Below are positions 26,518 to 35,434 of a stretch of 37,907 bases of DNA, one piece after another (position 1 is the first letter of the stretch; every line of letters begins with the position of its first letter). Position numbers and translations under genes: made by a program. The stretch comes from an uncultured bacterium (lineage in GTDB: Bacteria; Patescibacteriota; Minisyncoccia; Phycocordibacterales; UBA6065), in the NCBI GenBank assembly GCA_903842365.1, contig CAIMLU010000052.1, positions 1 to 37,907 on the forward strand. Reading direction: 5' to 3'. The notes under the pieces were generated by a model. It saw nothing but the letters and a program-made list of their open reading frames with translations. It was not told the DNA's origin and searched no databases.

Positions 26518-27057
26518 ATGAATACTGTCAAGGACAAGCAGAAAACAGCATTCGAAGCCATGAAAAAGACATATGGTTTTACGAATGTTATGCAGGCGCC
26601 TCGCATCATGAAGGTTGTCGTTTCTGCAGGCGTTGGTAAGTTCAAGGACGACTCCAAAAAGGTTGCTCTCGTAGGCGATAGGCTTGCGAAGATAACCGGG
26701 CAGAAGTCCTCGGCACGCGCTGCAAAGCGATCAATCGCTTCATTTAAATCACGCGAAGGCGAGATAATCGGATATCAGATCACCCTTCGTGGTGATAAGA
26801 TGTGGAACTTTGTTGACAAGCTTGTGCATATTGCACTTCCTCGTACTAAGGACTTCCGCGGACTCGAGCGATCGTCGGTCGACGCTATGGGTAACTACAC
26901 TATTGGAATCAAGGAAAACACCATCTTCCCTGAAGTTTCTGAAGAAGAACTCAAAGATGTGTTTGGTTTTGCTATATCGATCATCACGAACGTGAAGGAT
27001 CCAAAACAAACGGTCGAATTCCTTGAACAGCTCGGCTTCCCAATGAAGCGTGCGTAA
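26518..27057 (+). CDS. rplE: 50S ribosomal protein L5
   Basis: VMQAPRIMKVVVSAGVGKF, ITGQKSSARAAKRSIASFKSREGEIIGYQITLRGDKMW, LPRTKDFRGL. Confidence 0.95.
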   Translation: MNTVKDKQKTAFEAMKKTYGFTNVMQAPRIMKVVVSAGVGKFKDDSKKVALVGDRLAKITGQKSSARAAKRSIASFKSREGEIIGYQITLRGDKMWNFVDKLVHIALPRTKDFRGLERSSVDAMGNYTIGIKENTIFPEVSEEELKDVFGFAISIITNVKDPKQTVEFLEQLGFPMKRA

Positions 27058-27078
27058 TATTTTTTAAATCTACGAAAC

Positions 27079-27264
27079 ATGGCTAAAACATCAGTCATCG
27101 CTCGGTCACAAAAGAAACCAAAGTACTCTTCTCGAATTGTACGTCGCTGTTTCCGCTGTGGTCGAAAACACGCTTTCATGAGAGATTTCGGTTTGTGCCG
27201 AATCTGCTTTAGGGAGCTCGCAAACGACGGTCTTATCCCCGGAATCAAAAAGTCTTCTTGGTAA
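27079..27264 (+). CDS. rpsN: 30S ribosomal protein S14, zinc-binding type
   Basis: [40 protein letters not shown], CxxC...CxxC. Confidence 0.95.
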   Translation: MAKTSVIARSQKKPKYSSRIVRRCFRCGRKHAFMRDFGLCRICFRELANDGLIPGIKKSSW

Positions 27265-27271
27265 AACATAT

Positions 27272-27667
27272 ATGACTACCGATATAATTTCAGACCTCAT
27301 AATCCAGCTTAAGAATGCAGGTCTTTCAAAAAAAGAATGCGTTTCCTTTGCTGACACGAACCTTAGGTTCGCTGTGCTTGAGAAACTTGCAAAAAAAGGT
27401 TTTATCAAGAGTGTTACAAAGAAGGGAAAGAAAGATGCTCAGACCATTGAAGCTGGCATCGCATATTACGAAAATGGTAAACCAAGAATCTCAGACGTTA
27501 AACGCGTTTCAAAACCTTCTCGAAGGGTGTATCGCGGTTACTCTGAAATCGTTCCTGTAAAACAGGGTTACGGTTCACTCATTATCTCTACTCCAAAAGG
27601 TATCCTTTCGGATGACGAGGCTCGTAGGGAAAAGGTCGGCGGCGAAGTACTCTTTAGCATCTGGTAA
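27272..27667 (+). CDS. rpsH: 30S ribosomal protein S8
   Basis: TDIISDLIIQLKNAGLSKKE, RVSKPSRRVYRGY, GYGSLIISTPKGILSDDEARREKVGGEVLFSIW. Confidence 0.95.
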   Translation: MTTDIISDLIIQLKNAGLSKKECVSFADTNLRFAVLEKLAKKGFIKSVTKKGKKDAQTIEAGIAYYENGKPRISDVKRVSKPSRRVYRGYSEIVPVKQGYGSLIISTPKGILSDDEARREKVGGEVLFSIW

Positions 27668-27677
27668 CAACACTTCT

Positions 27678-28205
27678 ATGTCACGTATAGGAAAGAAACC
27701 AATCGCAATACCAGAAAAGACCACCGTAACTTTTGATGGACGTACAGTCACAGTCAAGGGTCCTTTAGGTGAATCTTCTCGTATTGTTCCAACAACCGTC
27801 ACTGTAGAAGTGAAGGATAATGTTGCCACTGTTAGTGCTCGTGGTGCAGGTGCATCTGCAATGTGGGGTACATTCGCTTCACACTTGAAAAATATGATCA
27901 AGGGTGTGAACGAAGCATACTCAAAGAAACTCGTTGTCGAAGGTATCGGATTTAAAGCCGACGTAAAGGGAACAAACATTGTTTTCTCACTCGGATTTTC
28001 TCATCAGATCACTGTCGCTATCCCAGGGGAGTTGAAGGTTACCGCTGACAAAAACATCGTATCTGTTTCAGGTATCGATAAAGAACTTGTTGGAAGGTTT
28101 ACTTCAGAAATCCGCTCACTCAAGAAACCTGAGCCATATAAGGGTAAAGGTATTCGTTATGAAGGTGAGGTTATTAGGCGTAAGCAAGGTAAGAAAACCG
28201 CATAA
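27678..28205 (+). CDS. rplF: 50S ribosomal protein L6
   Basis: [55 protein letters not shown]. Confidence 0.96.
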   Translation: MSRIGKKPIAIPEKTTVTFDGRTVTVKGPLGESSRIVPTTVTVEVKDNVATVSARGAGASAMWGTFASHLKNMIKGVNEAYSKKLVVEGIGFKADVKGTNIVFSLGFSHQITVAIPGELKVTADKNIVSVSGIDKELVGRFTSEIRSLKKPEPYKGKGIRYEGEVIRRKQGKKTA

Positions 28206-28210
28206 AGACC

Positions 28211-28552
28211 ATGAAAAACGTAAAAATCGCAAAGCGTGAAAGGCGTCACGTAAAGATTCGCACGAGGGTCGCAGGGACAGCAGAAAAGCCACGTCTCTCG
28301 GTTTTCAAGTCGAACCTTTATATTTACGCACAGCTCATCAATGATGATGCAAGTGTAACCATCGCAGCGGCTTCTTCTGCAAAAGAAAAAGGCGCAAAAG
28401 CAATCGCCGCAACAAAGGTTGGCGAAGTTCTCGCAAAGGCAGCTCTTGCAAAAGGTGTCAAAAAAGTCGTCTTTGATCGTGGTGGATTCAAATACACCGG
28501 TCGCGTCAAGGCTTTAGCAGATGGCGCACGTAAGGGTGGCCTAGAATTCTAA
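28211..28552 (+). CDS. rplR: 50S ribosomal protein L18
   Basis: [49 protein letters not shown]. Confidence 0.95.
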   Translation: MKNVKIAKRERRHVKIRTRVAGTAEKPRLSVFKSNLYIYAQLINDDASVTIAAASSAKEKGAKAIAATKVGEVLAKAALAKGVKKVVFDRGGFKYTGRVKALADGARKGGLEF

Positions 28553-29247
28553 TGTCTATGAATAACGAAAACCCAGTAAACAGCACTCCAGTTGCCCCTG
28601 TTGCACCAGCAGCAGTAGCACCAGCACCTGCTCACCAAGGAGGCTTCGCGCCACGTGGTGGTCAGCGCAGTGGATTTGGAGGAGGATTCCGTGGCGGTAA
28701 TAGCGGAGGTGGCCAGGGAGGTTCACGCGGAGGATTCCGTGGAGGAGCTCGCGGTGGCAAGCCAGGATTCAAAGAAAGGGCAAAGCCTGAGTATGATAGC
28801 AAGATGCTCGAGATTCGTCGCGTGGCCCGCGTCGTTTCAGGAGGTCGTCGCTTCAACTTCTCTGTCGCTCTTGTTGCAGGAAACAGGAAGGGTATGGTTG
28901 GTGTAGGTCTTGGCAAAGCAGGTGATACTTCACTCGCAATTGACAAGGCTATGCGTGATGCAAAGAAACACATGATTCGCATCCAGACCACCAAAGACTT
29001 CTCGATTCCTCACGAAGTAAAGGCAAAGTACTCAAGCGGCATTGTTCACATACAGCCTGCAAAGGATCGTGGACTCGTCGCCGGTAGTGCTACTCGTATT
29101 GTTCTTGAGCTCGCAGGCATCAAAAATGTTGTTGCGAAGATTCAATCTCCGTCGAAGAACAAGCTTAATATTGCACGTGCTACTATCAAGGCTCTTGAAG
29201 GTCTCTATTTGAAGAAGCCAACAAGCACGTCAAAACCAGCTAATTAA
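28552..29247 (+). CDS. rpsE: 30S ribosomal protein S5 with Gly/Arg-rich N-terminal extension
   Basis: EIRRVARVVSGGRRFNFSVALVAGNRKGMVGVGLGKAGD; N-term GGFAPRGGQRSGFGGGFRGGNSGGGQGGSRGGFRGGARGGK. Confidence 0.95.
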   Translation: MSMNNENPVNSTPVAPVAPAAVAPAPAHQGGFAPRGGQRSGFGGGFRGGNSGGGQGGSRGGFRGGARGGKPGFKERAKPEYDSKMLEIRRVARVVSGGRRFNFSVALVAGNRKGMVGVGLGKAGDTSLAIDKAMRDAKKHMIRIQTTKDFSIPHEVKAKYSSGIVHIQPAKDRGLVAGSATRIVLELAGIKNVVAKIQSPSKNKLNIARATIKALEGLYLKKPTSTSKPAN

Positions 29248-29254
29248 TACCCTC

Positions 29255-29710
29255 ATGCAGCTCAACAACATTATCCCCCGTACCCAAAATACTCCTCGTA
29301 TGCAGGTCGGCCGTGGTGGAAAGCGCGGTAAGACTTCAGGAAGGGGAAACAAGGGTCAGAACTCTCGTGCGGGTCACAAGAAGCGTCCAGAAATTCGTGA
29401 TATTATCAAGAAGCTTCCAAAGCTCCGTGGTTATGCCTTCAAATCAATCGAAGAAAAGCCAACTCCAATTGCTCTCTCGGTTATCGACAAAGCATTTTCT
29501 GCAGGCGAAGCAGTCAACCCAAGGACTCTCACTGCAAAAGGTGTTATTTCAACCTTGAGTGGAAAGTACCCAATCGTAAAGATTCTTTCGAATGGGGAAC
29601 TCAAGAAAGCCGTTACTGTTTCAGATTGTCTCGTCTCAGCAGGTGCTAAGGCAGCAATTGAGAAAGCTGGTGGAAAAATTATCCCAGTTGTAGCGAAGGT
29701 TACGAAATAA
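29255..29710 (+). CDS. rplO: 50S ribosomal protein L15
   Basis: MQVGRGGKRGKTSGRGNKGQNSRAGHKKRPE; no rpmD (L30) between rpsE and rplO. Confidence 0.94.
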   Translation: MQLNNIIPRTQNTPRMQVGRGGKRGKTSGRGNKGQNSRAGHKKRPEIRDIIKKLPKLRGYAFKSIEEKPTPIALSVIDKAFSAGEAVNPRTLTAKGVISTLSGKYPIVKILSNGELKKAVTVSDCLVSAGAKAAIEKAGGKIIPVVAKVTK

Positions 29711-29717
29711 ATAAAAG

Positions 29718-29742
29718 ACCGCCCTACGGGGCGGTTTTTTTG
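29718..29742 (+). terminator. Terminator after rplO
   Basis: aaagaccgccctacggggcggttttttt. Confidence 0.85.
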
Positions 29743-29757
29743 TTCGCAGAATATGTG

Positions 29758-29785
29758 TTGACACTTATAAAAAAAGTTGTACAAT
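29758..29785 (+). promoter_or_regulatory. Predicted promoter (TTGACA-16-TACAAT)
   Basis: tgttgacacttataaaaaaagttgtacaataaac. Confidence 0.7.
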
Positions 29786-29920
29786 AAACATCCAGTGTTC
29801 TTTGATTAAAGATACTGGTCACAGCCACAAGGGTCCGTATATCGGGTTTTGGTGGCTGTGACCAAGGACGGTCTAGCTCCTCAGTTTTTGAGGAATCACA
29901 AATGTCGAGTTCTTTTTTCT

Positions 29921-30496
29921 ATGAAAAACTTAGATTTAGGAGAACAATTAGAGTCATCAGCTCAGCAACAAGTACCCTCGTCCTTCATACGGGATATGGG
30001 TGAGATTCATGTTAACAGGGTGTGTTCTGACAGACGTACCTGTGTTGAGATGGTTGATTCGCTCAAAAAGGCGGATACCATTCTTCGGGTCGGGTATGAT
30101 GAATTGTTGAATTCGGCGCACTTCATTGTTTTGGATAGAGTTGAATATGAAGCGGTGATACTCTCTGGTGAGATGTTTCCTGATGACCGTCGTCTTACGT
30201 CGTTTGTGAACCACGAGGCTGTGTGTCGTGGGTTGGAAGGTGCACCTCTTCAGGCAAGTTGTCTCATCAACGAACTGCTTCAAGATAGTGATCTTGTCGC
30301 CATGGGCTTCACCGAAATACTTTGTCTACAGTTCAACCCTCATAATAAAACATCACGGGTGTTGTCATTTGGAAGGACTAAGACAGGTGAACGGTTCCTC
30401 GGGACGAGTGTTGCTCGGCCCAACACAGTTTGGCAAAAAGATCATGGATTTCTATTCATACGACCTGTCAGGGTGGTTTCTGGTGAGGTTGATTAG
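29921..30496 (+). CDS. Hypothetical protein
   Basis: ATG at 29921 after a structured leader; the ORF-track start at 29849 lies inside a hairpin. Confidence 0.55.
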   Translation: MKNLDLGEQLESSAQQQVPSSFIRDMGEIHVNRVCSDRRTCVEMVDSLKKADTILRVGYDELLNSAHFIVLDRVEYEAVILSGEMFPDDRRLTSFVNHEAVCRGLEGAPLQASCLINELLQDSDLVAMGFTEILCLQFNPHNKTSRVLSFGRTKTGERFLGTSVARPNTVWQKDHGFLFIRPVRVVSGEVD

Positions 30497-30550
30497 TTGA
30501 GTGAAATGACAAGTATTTCACTTGCTTATAAAGCAACCGCACCATACTTT

Positions 30551-30595
30551 AAGTCGCGAACCCCTTAGGGGGGGGGGACGCGACTTTGTTTTACC
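30551..30595 (+). terminator. Terminator-like hairpin with G10 tract
   Basis: AAGTCGCG aa CCCC tta GGGGGGGGGG a CGCGACTT TGTTTT. Confidence 0.65.
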
Positions 30596-30819
30596 TAACA
30601 TACCCAGTTAGGTGGGGTTGGGTTCTTGCGCTCATTTCATCCTTTTTTATTGTCAGTTGCGGGTCATAAGTTGTGAGTTTTCTATCTTTGACCTTCCTTA
30701 AAACTGTGGTTTTTTGGCTATACAAAAAGGAAAATCGTGGTAATGTGGTTACATCCAATTAACAGGATACATTAATCGCAGGAAGGCCGTCAGTGACGGA
30801 AAGTACTGCATAATTCCAG

Positions 30820-32097
30820 ATGAACGCTTTTATACAAAAATTCAGTCTCGTCTTTCGTGACGTGACCCTTCGCAAACGAGTGATCTTTACGGTCGGTGCA
30901 CTCGCGGTATTTCGCTTACTCGCGCATATTCCAATTCCAGGTGTTGATGTAAACCAACTCAAGGCATACTTTGCGCAAAATGAATTATTGGGCGTTATGA
31001 ATCTATTTTCTGGTGGTGGTTTTTCAAATTTATCGATTGTTATGTTGGGTGTTGGGCCATACATCACCGGATCGATCATCATGCAACTTCTCACCATCAT
31101 GTTCCCAAAGTTGAAGGCACTTCAACAGGATGAGGGTGAAGCAGGTAAAGCAAAGTTTTCTCAATATTCACGTCTCCTTACTCTTCCATTGGCACTCATT
31201 CAAGCCTTTGGATTCCTCTTGCTTCTCTCGAGGCAGGGAATTGTTACCGCGCTCAGTCCTTTTGAGTTTGCGGTAAACGTTATTATCGTTGCTGCTGGAT
31301 CAGTGCTCCTCATGTGGTTGGGTGAACTTATGACAGAGTTTGGTGTTGGTAACGGAACATCAATGATCATCTTTTCAGGTATCGTTGCGGCTATTCCAAA
31401 GGCGATTACCAACATTTCAAATACATTTGAACCATCACAGGTTCCTCTGTACGTTGCATTCATCGCCATTGCCGCTGCGGTTATTTATGCTGTGGTGTTT
31501 GTGACTGAAGCAGAGCGTCCAATACCAGTAACCTATGCAAAGCAGGTTCGTGGTAGCAAGGTGTTCGGTGGCGTTTCAACATACCTTCCACTTCGTATTA
31601 ACCAAGCAGGTGTTATTCCAATTATCTTTGCACTTTCACTCCTCTTGTTCCCTCAGATGATTTTCAACTTTATGGGAAATTCAACAAATGCAACGTTGCT
31701 TAACATTGCATCGGTTGGAAAGGGGATTCTTGCAAACGAGTGGATTTACGGTGGAGCATACTTCCTCCTCGTCTTCCTCTTCACGTACTTCTATACCGCA
31801 GTAACATTTGATCCAAAACAGATCTCTGAAAATCTTCAGAAATCAGGCGCGTTCATTCCAGGCGTTCGTCCAGGTATGCCAACCGCTGAATACTTATCAA
31901 AGATTGTTACTCGTATCACGCTCGTTGGTGCACTCTTCCTTGGATTCATTGCGGTTCTCCCATACATTATCAAGGCGTTCATGGGTAGTGGTGGTCAGGG
32001 ATTTGCTATCGGTGGCACATCGCTCCTCATTGTTGTTTCTGTTGTTCTTGATCTCATCAAAAAGCTCGACGCGCAGATTTCAATGAGACAGTACTAG
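30820..32097 (+). CDS. secY: Preprotein translocase subunit SecY
   Basis: HIPIPGVDVNQLKAYF, FSGGGFSNLSIVMLGVGPYITGSIIMQLL, NGTSMIIFSGIV, QGFAIGGTSLLIVVSVVLDLIKKLDAQISMRQY. Confidence 0.97.
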   Translation: MNAFIQKFSLVFRDVTLRKRVIFTVGALAVFRLLAHIPIPGVDVNQLKAYFAQNELLGVMNLFSGGGFSNLSIVMLGVGPYITGSIIMQLLTIMFPKLKALQQDEGEAGKAKFSQYSRLLTLPLALIQAFGFLLLLSRQGIVTALSPFEFAVNVIIVAAGSVLLMWLGELMTEFGVGNGTSMIIFSGIVAAIPKAITNISNTFEPSQVPLYVAFIAIAAAVIYAVVFVTEAERPIPVTYAKQVRGSKVFGGVSTYLPLRINQAGVIPIIFALSLLLFPQMIFNFMGNSTNATLLNIASVGKGILANEWIYGGAYFLLVFLFTYFYTAVTFDPKQISENLQKSGAFIPGVRPGMPTAEYLSKIVTRITLVGALFLGFIAVLPYIIKAFMGSGGQGFAIGGTSLLIVVSVVLDLIKKLDAQISMRQY

Positions 32098-32103
32098 GTT
32101 TTT

Positions 32104-32137
32104 AACAAAAAACTGCCCGAAGGGGCAGTTTTTTGTT
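32104..32137. terminator. Terminator after secY
   Basis: AACAAAAAACTGCCC gaagg GGCAGTTTTTTGTT. Confidence 0.85.
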
Positions 32138-32204
32138 GTACATCATTAAGATGTGTTGTGCGGTTGCTTTTATTTTTTGTTTCGTAGTTTATACTGACGG
32201 TGAT

Positions 32205-32795
32205 ATGTCATATACATTTATATTTATTGGAAGGTCGGGGGCAGGAAAGGGGACACAAGCCCCCATGCTTGAGGAGAGCATAAAGAAGATCGATGCTACA
32301 ACAGACGTTGTCCGAATGGAAACAGGTAACATCTTCCGAACCTTTATAAAGGGTGATAAATGGGCACAGAAGAAAGCAAAACTCATCACTGATGTTGGAG
32401 GTCTCCAACCAGAGTTTCTAACAGTGAATCTATGGTCAACATTTTTCATTGAGCATTTTCATGAGGACGTGCACATTATTGTTGATGGAACACCACGAAA
32501 AACATTTGAGGCAACAGTGCTTCACGGTGCCTTCCAGTTTTTTGAGCGTGAGAAACCGATTGTTGTATATTTAAATGTCACCAAGGAATGGGCTATGGAA
32601 AAGCTTCGTGCCCGTAAGCGCAATGATGATACTGAGTCTGGTATAGAAAAGAGGCTCGCCTGGTTTGATACCGATGTACTTCCTACGATTGAATACTATC
32701 GACATAACCCAGCGTATCGATTTATCGAGATTAATGGTGAAAAATCAGTTGATGAGGTTCATGAAGAAATTCTTACTCGATCGGGCTTAAAGTGA
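32205..32795 (+). CDS. Adenylate kinase-like nucleoside monophosphate kinase (copy 1)
   Basis: P-loop FIGRSGAGKGTQ, METGNIFR, DGTPRK, DVGGLQPEF, RARKRNDDTESGIEKRLAWF; sits between secY and map like adk. Confidence 0.75.
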   Translation: MSYTFIFIGRSGAGKGTQAPMLEESIKKIDATTDVVRMETGNIFRTFIKGDKWAQKKAKLITDVGGLQPEFLTVNLWSTFFIEHFHEDVHIIVDGTPRKTFEATVLHGAFQFFEREKPIVVYLNVTKEWAMEKLRARKRNDDTESGIEKRLAWFDTDVLPTIEYYRHNPAYRFIEINGEKSVDEVHEEILTRSGLK

Positions 32796-32816
32796 TACGT
32801 ATCACAAAATAATCTC

Positions 32817-33404
32817 ATGGCAAACGTCTATATTTTTGTCGGGCGATCAGGATCAGGGAAAGGTACGCAGGGCGCGCTTCTTGACGCTGCGATTCGTACT
32901 CTTTCTGGAAACGATTCGCTTCTTTACCTTGAAACAGGGCGACTTGTGAGAGATTTTTCAAAAGGTGATACAGAAAGTAGTTTGATGTCAAAAGCTATTA
33001 ATGATGTCGGGGGCCTCCAACCAGAGTTTCTCATCATTAGCTTGTGGTCAAATTTTCTTATCAAGAATTTCAAGAAGAACATGCACGTTATTACTGACGG
33101 TACACCACGAAAACTACTTGAAGCAAAAGTGCTTGATTCAGCTCTTGATTTTTATAACTTTCAACATAAGTTTGTTATTTTCCTTAACGCTTCAAATGAT
33201 GAAGTTACAAAACGTCTTCTTGCGCGCGATAGGGCGGATGACACCCTAGAAGGTATTCATTCACGCCTTGCGTGGTACGAAACGGAGGTCGCCCCTGTAG
33301 TCGACTTCTACCGCACTAATTCCAAGTATATATTTTGTGATATAAACGCTGACCAATCAGCAGAAAAAGTTCAAGAAGACCTTCGAAAGGCGGTTGGTCT
33401 ATAA
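32817..33404 (+). CDS. Adenylate kinase-like nucleoside monophosphate kinase (copy 2)
   Basis: FVGRSGSGKGTQ, LETGRLVR, DVGGLQPEF, DGTPRK, RDRADDTLEGIHSRLAWY; paralogous to copy 1. Confidence 0.75.
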   Translation: MANVYIFVGRSGSGKGTQGALLDAAIRTLSGNDSLLYLETGRLVRDFSKGDTESSLMSKAINDVGGLQPEFLIISLWSNFLIKNFKKNMHVITDGTPRKLLEAKVLDSALDFYNFQHKFVIFLNASNDEVTKRLLARDRADDTLEGIHSRLAWYETEVAPVVDFYRTNSKYIFCDINADQSAEKVQEDLRKAVGL

Positions 33405-33447
33405 GAAGATGGTATGAGAAACATGGCTCTGAAGAGCCATGTTTTCT

Positions 33448-33476
33448 TTGACTTGTACTATTGTATGCAGTACAGT
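33448..33476 (+). promoter_or_regulatory. map promoter TTGACT-17-TACAGT ending 7 nt before ATG
   Basis: ttgacttgtactattgtatgcagtacagtataccgtatgg. Confidence 0.7.
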
Positions 33477-33483
33477 ATACCGT

Positions 33484-34254
33484 ATGGCTATCACTATTAA
33501 GACACCAGAGGATATTGAAATGTTGCGTGAAGGTGGTAAACGCCACGCTTTTATTTTAAAAGAACTTGCTCTCATGGTGCGTCCGGGTATTTCAACAAAA
33601 GAAATTGATGATCGCGCACACGCATTGTGTGTTGAACAAGGTGATCAACCCTCTTTTTTAAACTATAAACCATATGGTGCGCGACGTGCGTATCCAGCAA
33701 GCGTTTGCATTTCAGTAAACGATGCTATCGTCCACGGTATTCCAAATGAGAATCCCATCGTTTTAAAAGAAGGTGATATTGTTTCCCTTGATATGGGTGT
33801 TACCCACAAAGGACTTATTACCGATGCTGCGATAACTGTTCCTGTGGGCGCAGTATCAAGTGAGGCAAAATCACTCCTTTCATTTACAAAAAAAGCTCTT
33901 GATGTTGGTCTTAATGCTTGCAGGGCTGGCGGTACAACAGGTGATATAGGGGCAGCAATAGAGGACATTGCAAATAAGCATGGTTATGGGATTGTTCGTG
34001 AGCTTGCTGGGCACGGCGTTGGATATAAGGTGCATGAAGACCCTTATGTACCAAACTATGGCAAGAAAGGTGAGGGGGCAAAATTAAAGGTGGGAATGGT
34101 TATCGCTATTGAGCCGATGTTTAATATTGGTGGCGATGATATTACGCTTGATGATGATGGGTATACATATCGAACCGCAGACGGTAGTTTGAGCGCCCAT
34201 TTTGAACACACTGTGGTTGTTACTGAAAAAGGCTGTGAAATCCTCACAAAATAG
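33484..34254 (+). CDS. map: Type I methionine aminopeptidase
   Basis: SVNDAIVHGIPNE, DIVSLDMGVTHKGLITDAAIT, LAGHGVGYKVHEDPYVPNYG, GMVIAIEPMFNIGG, FEHTVVVTEKG. Confidence 0.96.
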   Translation: MAITIKTPEDIEMLREGGKRHAFILKELALMVRPGISTKEIDDRAHALCVEQGDQPSFLNYKPYGARRAYPASVCISVNDAIVHGIPNENPIVLKEGDIVSLDMGVTHKGLITDAAITVPVGAVSSEAKSLLSFTKKALDVGLNACRAGGTTGDIGAAIEDIANKHGYGIVRELAGHGVGYKVHEDPYVPNYGKKGEGAKLKVGMVIAIEPMFNIGGDDITLDDDGYTYRTADGSLSAHFEHTVVVTEKGCEILTK

Positions 34255-34313
34255 AAACTTGCACCGCACTCCGTGCGGTGCTTTACTTATGGGTAAGTAA
34301 TATAATTATTTCT

Positions 34314-34529
34314 ATGGAAACTTTTCCAACTAATGAGAGTGTAGGGAATTTTGAAAAATCATCATTTCCTCAAGAGGTTAATGATATACTTTTTGATCGT
34401 GATGACGAAATAGCACAAATCCTTGCTGCTGGAATGGAATTTAGTTGTCCTGTAGATGTTGATGGAAAAAAAATGAAACTCACCATAACACCTAATAACA
34501 CAATTTCACTCGAGGAAATTACCGAATAA
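34314..34529 (+). CDS. Small hypothetical protein, 71 aa
   Basis: ORF with TATAAT 7 nt upstream of ATG. Confidence 0.5.
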   Translation: METFPTNESVGNFEKSSFPQEVNDILFDRDDEIAQILAAGMEFSCPVDVDGKKMKLTITPNNTISLEEITE

Positions 34530-34541
34530 TTTATATAGTGT

Positions 34542-35141
34542 ATGCACCCAAAAGAAGAACGATCGTTTGTAATGATTAAGCCTGATGGTATTCAACGTGG
34601 GCTTATTGGTGAAATCATTAAACGCATTGAACGAACAGGCCTCAAACTTGTCGGGCTTAAATTGGTGCTTGCCGACGAAAAAGTGTTGTGGGTTCATTAT
34701 AATAAAGACGAAGCATGGTTTGTCTCAAAGGGCGCAAAAATAGTTGAGAATAAAAAAGCAGCAGGATTACCTGTAACCAAAGAGGCGATTGAGTACGGTA
34801 AGGATATTATTCGTGGACTTATTCGATTTATGACTGCTGGGCCAGTTATTCAGATGGTGTGGGAGGGAAATCAGTCGGTCGCTATTATTAAAAAAATTGT
34901 CGGTGGGACAGAGCCTCTTACTTCGGATGTCGGGACCATTCGAGGTGATTTAACTGTTGATTCATACGCAATAACAGCAGTTGATGATCGTGCGGTTCGC
35001 AATCTCATTCACTGTTCAGATAATACCGAGGACGCTAGGCGTGAAATTGGTTTATGGTTCAAGGAAGACGAAATGATTGAGTATCGACTTGTTACCGAAC
35101 AAATACTCTATGATGTAAATCTTGATGGTATCTTGGAATAA
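34542..35141 (+). CDS. ndk: Nucleoside diphosphate kinase, enlarged form
   Basis: ERSFVMIKPDGIQRGLIGEIIKRIERTGLKLVGLK, GTIRGDLTVDSYA, active-site region RNLIHCSDNTEDARREIGLWF. Confidence 0.88.
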   Translation: MHPKEERSFVMIKPDGIQRGLIGEIIKRIERTGLKLVGLKLVLADEKVLWVHYNKDEAWFVSKGAKIVENKKAAGLPVTKEAIEYGKDIIRGLIRFMTAGPVIQMVWEGNQSVAIIKKIVGGTEPLTSDVGTIRGDLTVDSYAITAVDDRAVRNLIHCSDNTEDARREIGLWFKEDEMIEYRLVTEQILYDVNLDGILE

Positions 35142-35203
35142 ACTGCAAAACAGGGTTAGGAAGCCTTAATTTTGCACACGATTTTTTTCGGTGTTTATCT
35201 CCC

Positions 35204-35231
35204 TTGTGTCTTATAAAAGACGGTTTATAAT
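35204..35231 (+). promoter_or_regulatory. Predicted promoter (TTGTGT-16-TATAAT) of a stand-alone RNA
   Basis: cttgtgtcttataaaagacggtttataatcaactatggg. Confidence 0.65.
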
Positions 35232-35238
35232 CAACTAT

Positions 35239-35397
35239 GGGTCGATGAAATGTTGACTCTATACATTTTTTTAGGGAGTTCTATATTTCTGCGTACCTTG
35301 GTATAGCAGCTGCGGACACCCACCTAGCACATCGCTAGGGACAACATTTCGTCGGCCTTTCGAAAGAGCACATCTGTAGAGACAGATGTGCCTTTTC
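35239..35397 (+). ncRNA. Candidate structured small RNA, family not recognised
   Basis: 16-bp closing stem GGTCGATGAAATGTTG (35240-35255)/CAACATTTCGTCGGCC (35342-35357), internal hairpins, intrinsic terminator GCACATCTGT agag ACAGATGTGC CTTTT, no ORF. Confidence 0.65.
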
Positions 35398-35434
35398 GTT
35401 TCACTTCTCTATCTCTGATATACTATTGTCCATC

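Noticed and set aside
35239-35397. tmRNA, SRP RNA or RNase P RNA assignment
   Set aside because: No tRNA-like CCA end or tag ORF, no GGAAG-type SRP loop, no RNase P conserved core; left as unclassified RNA.
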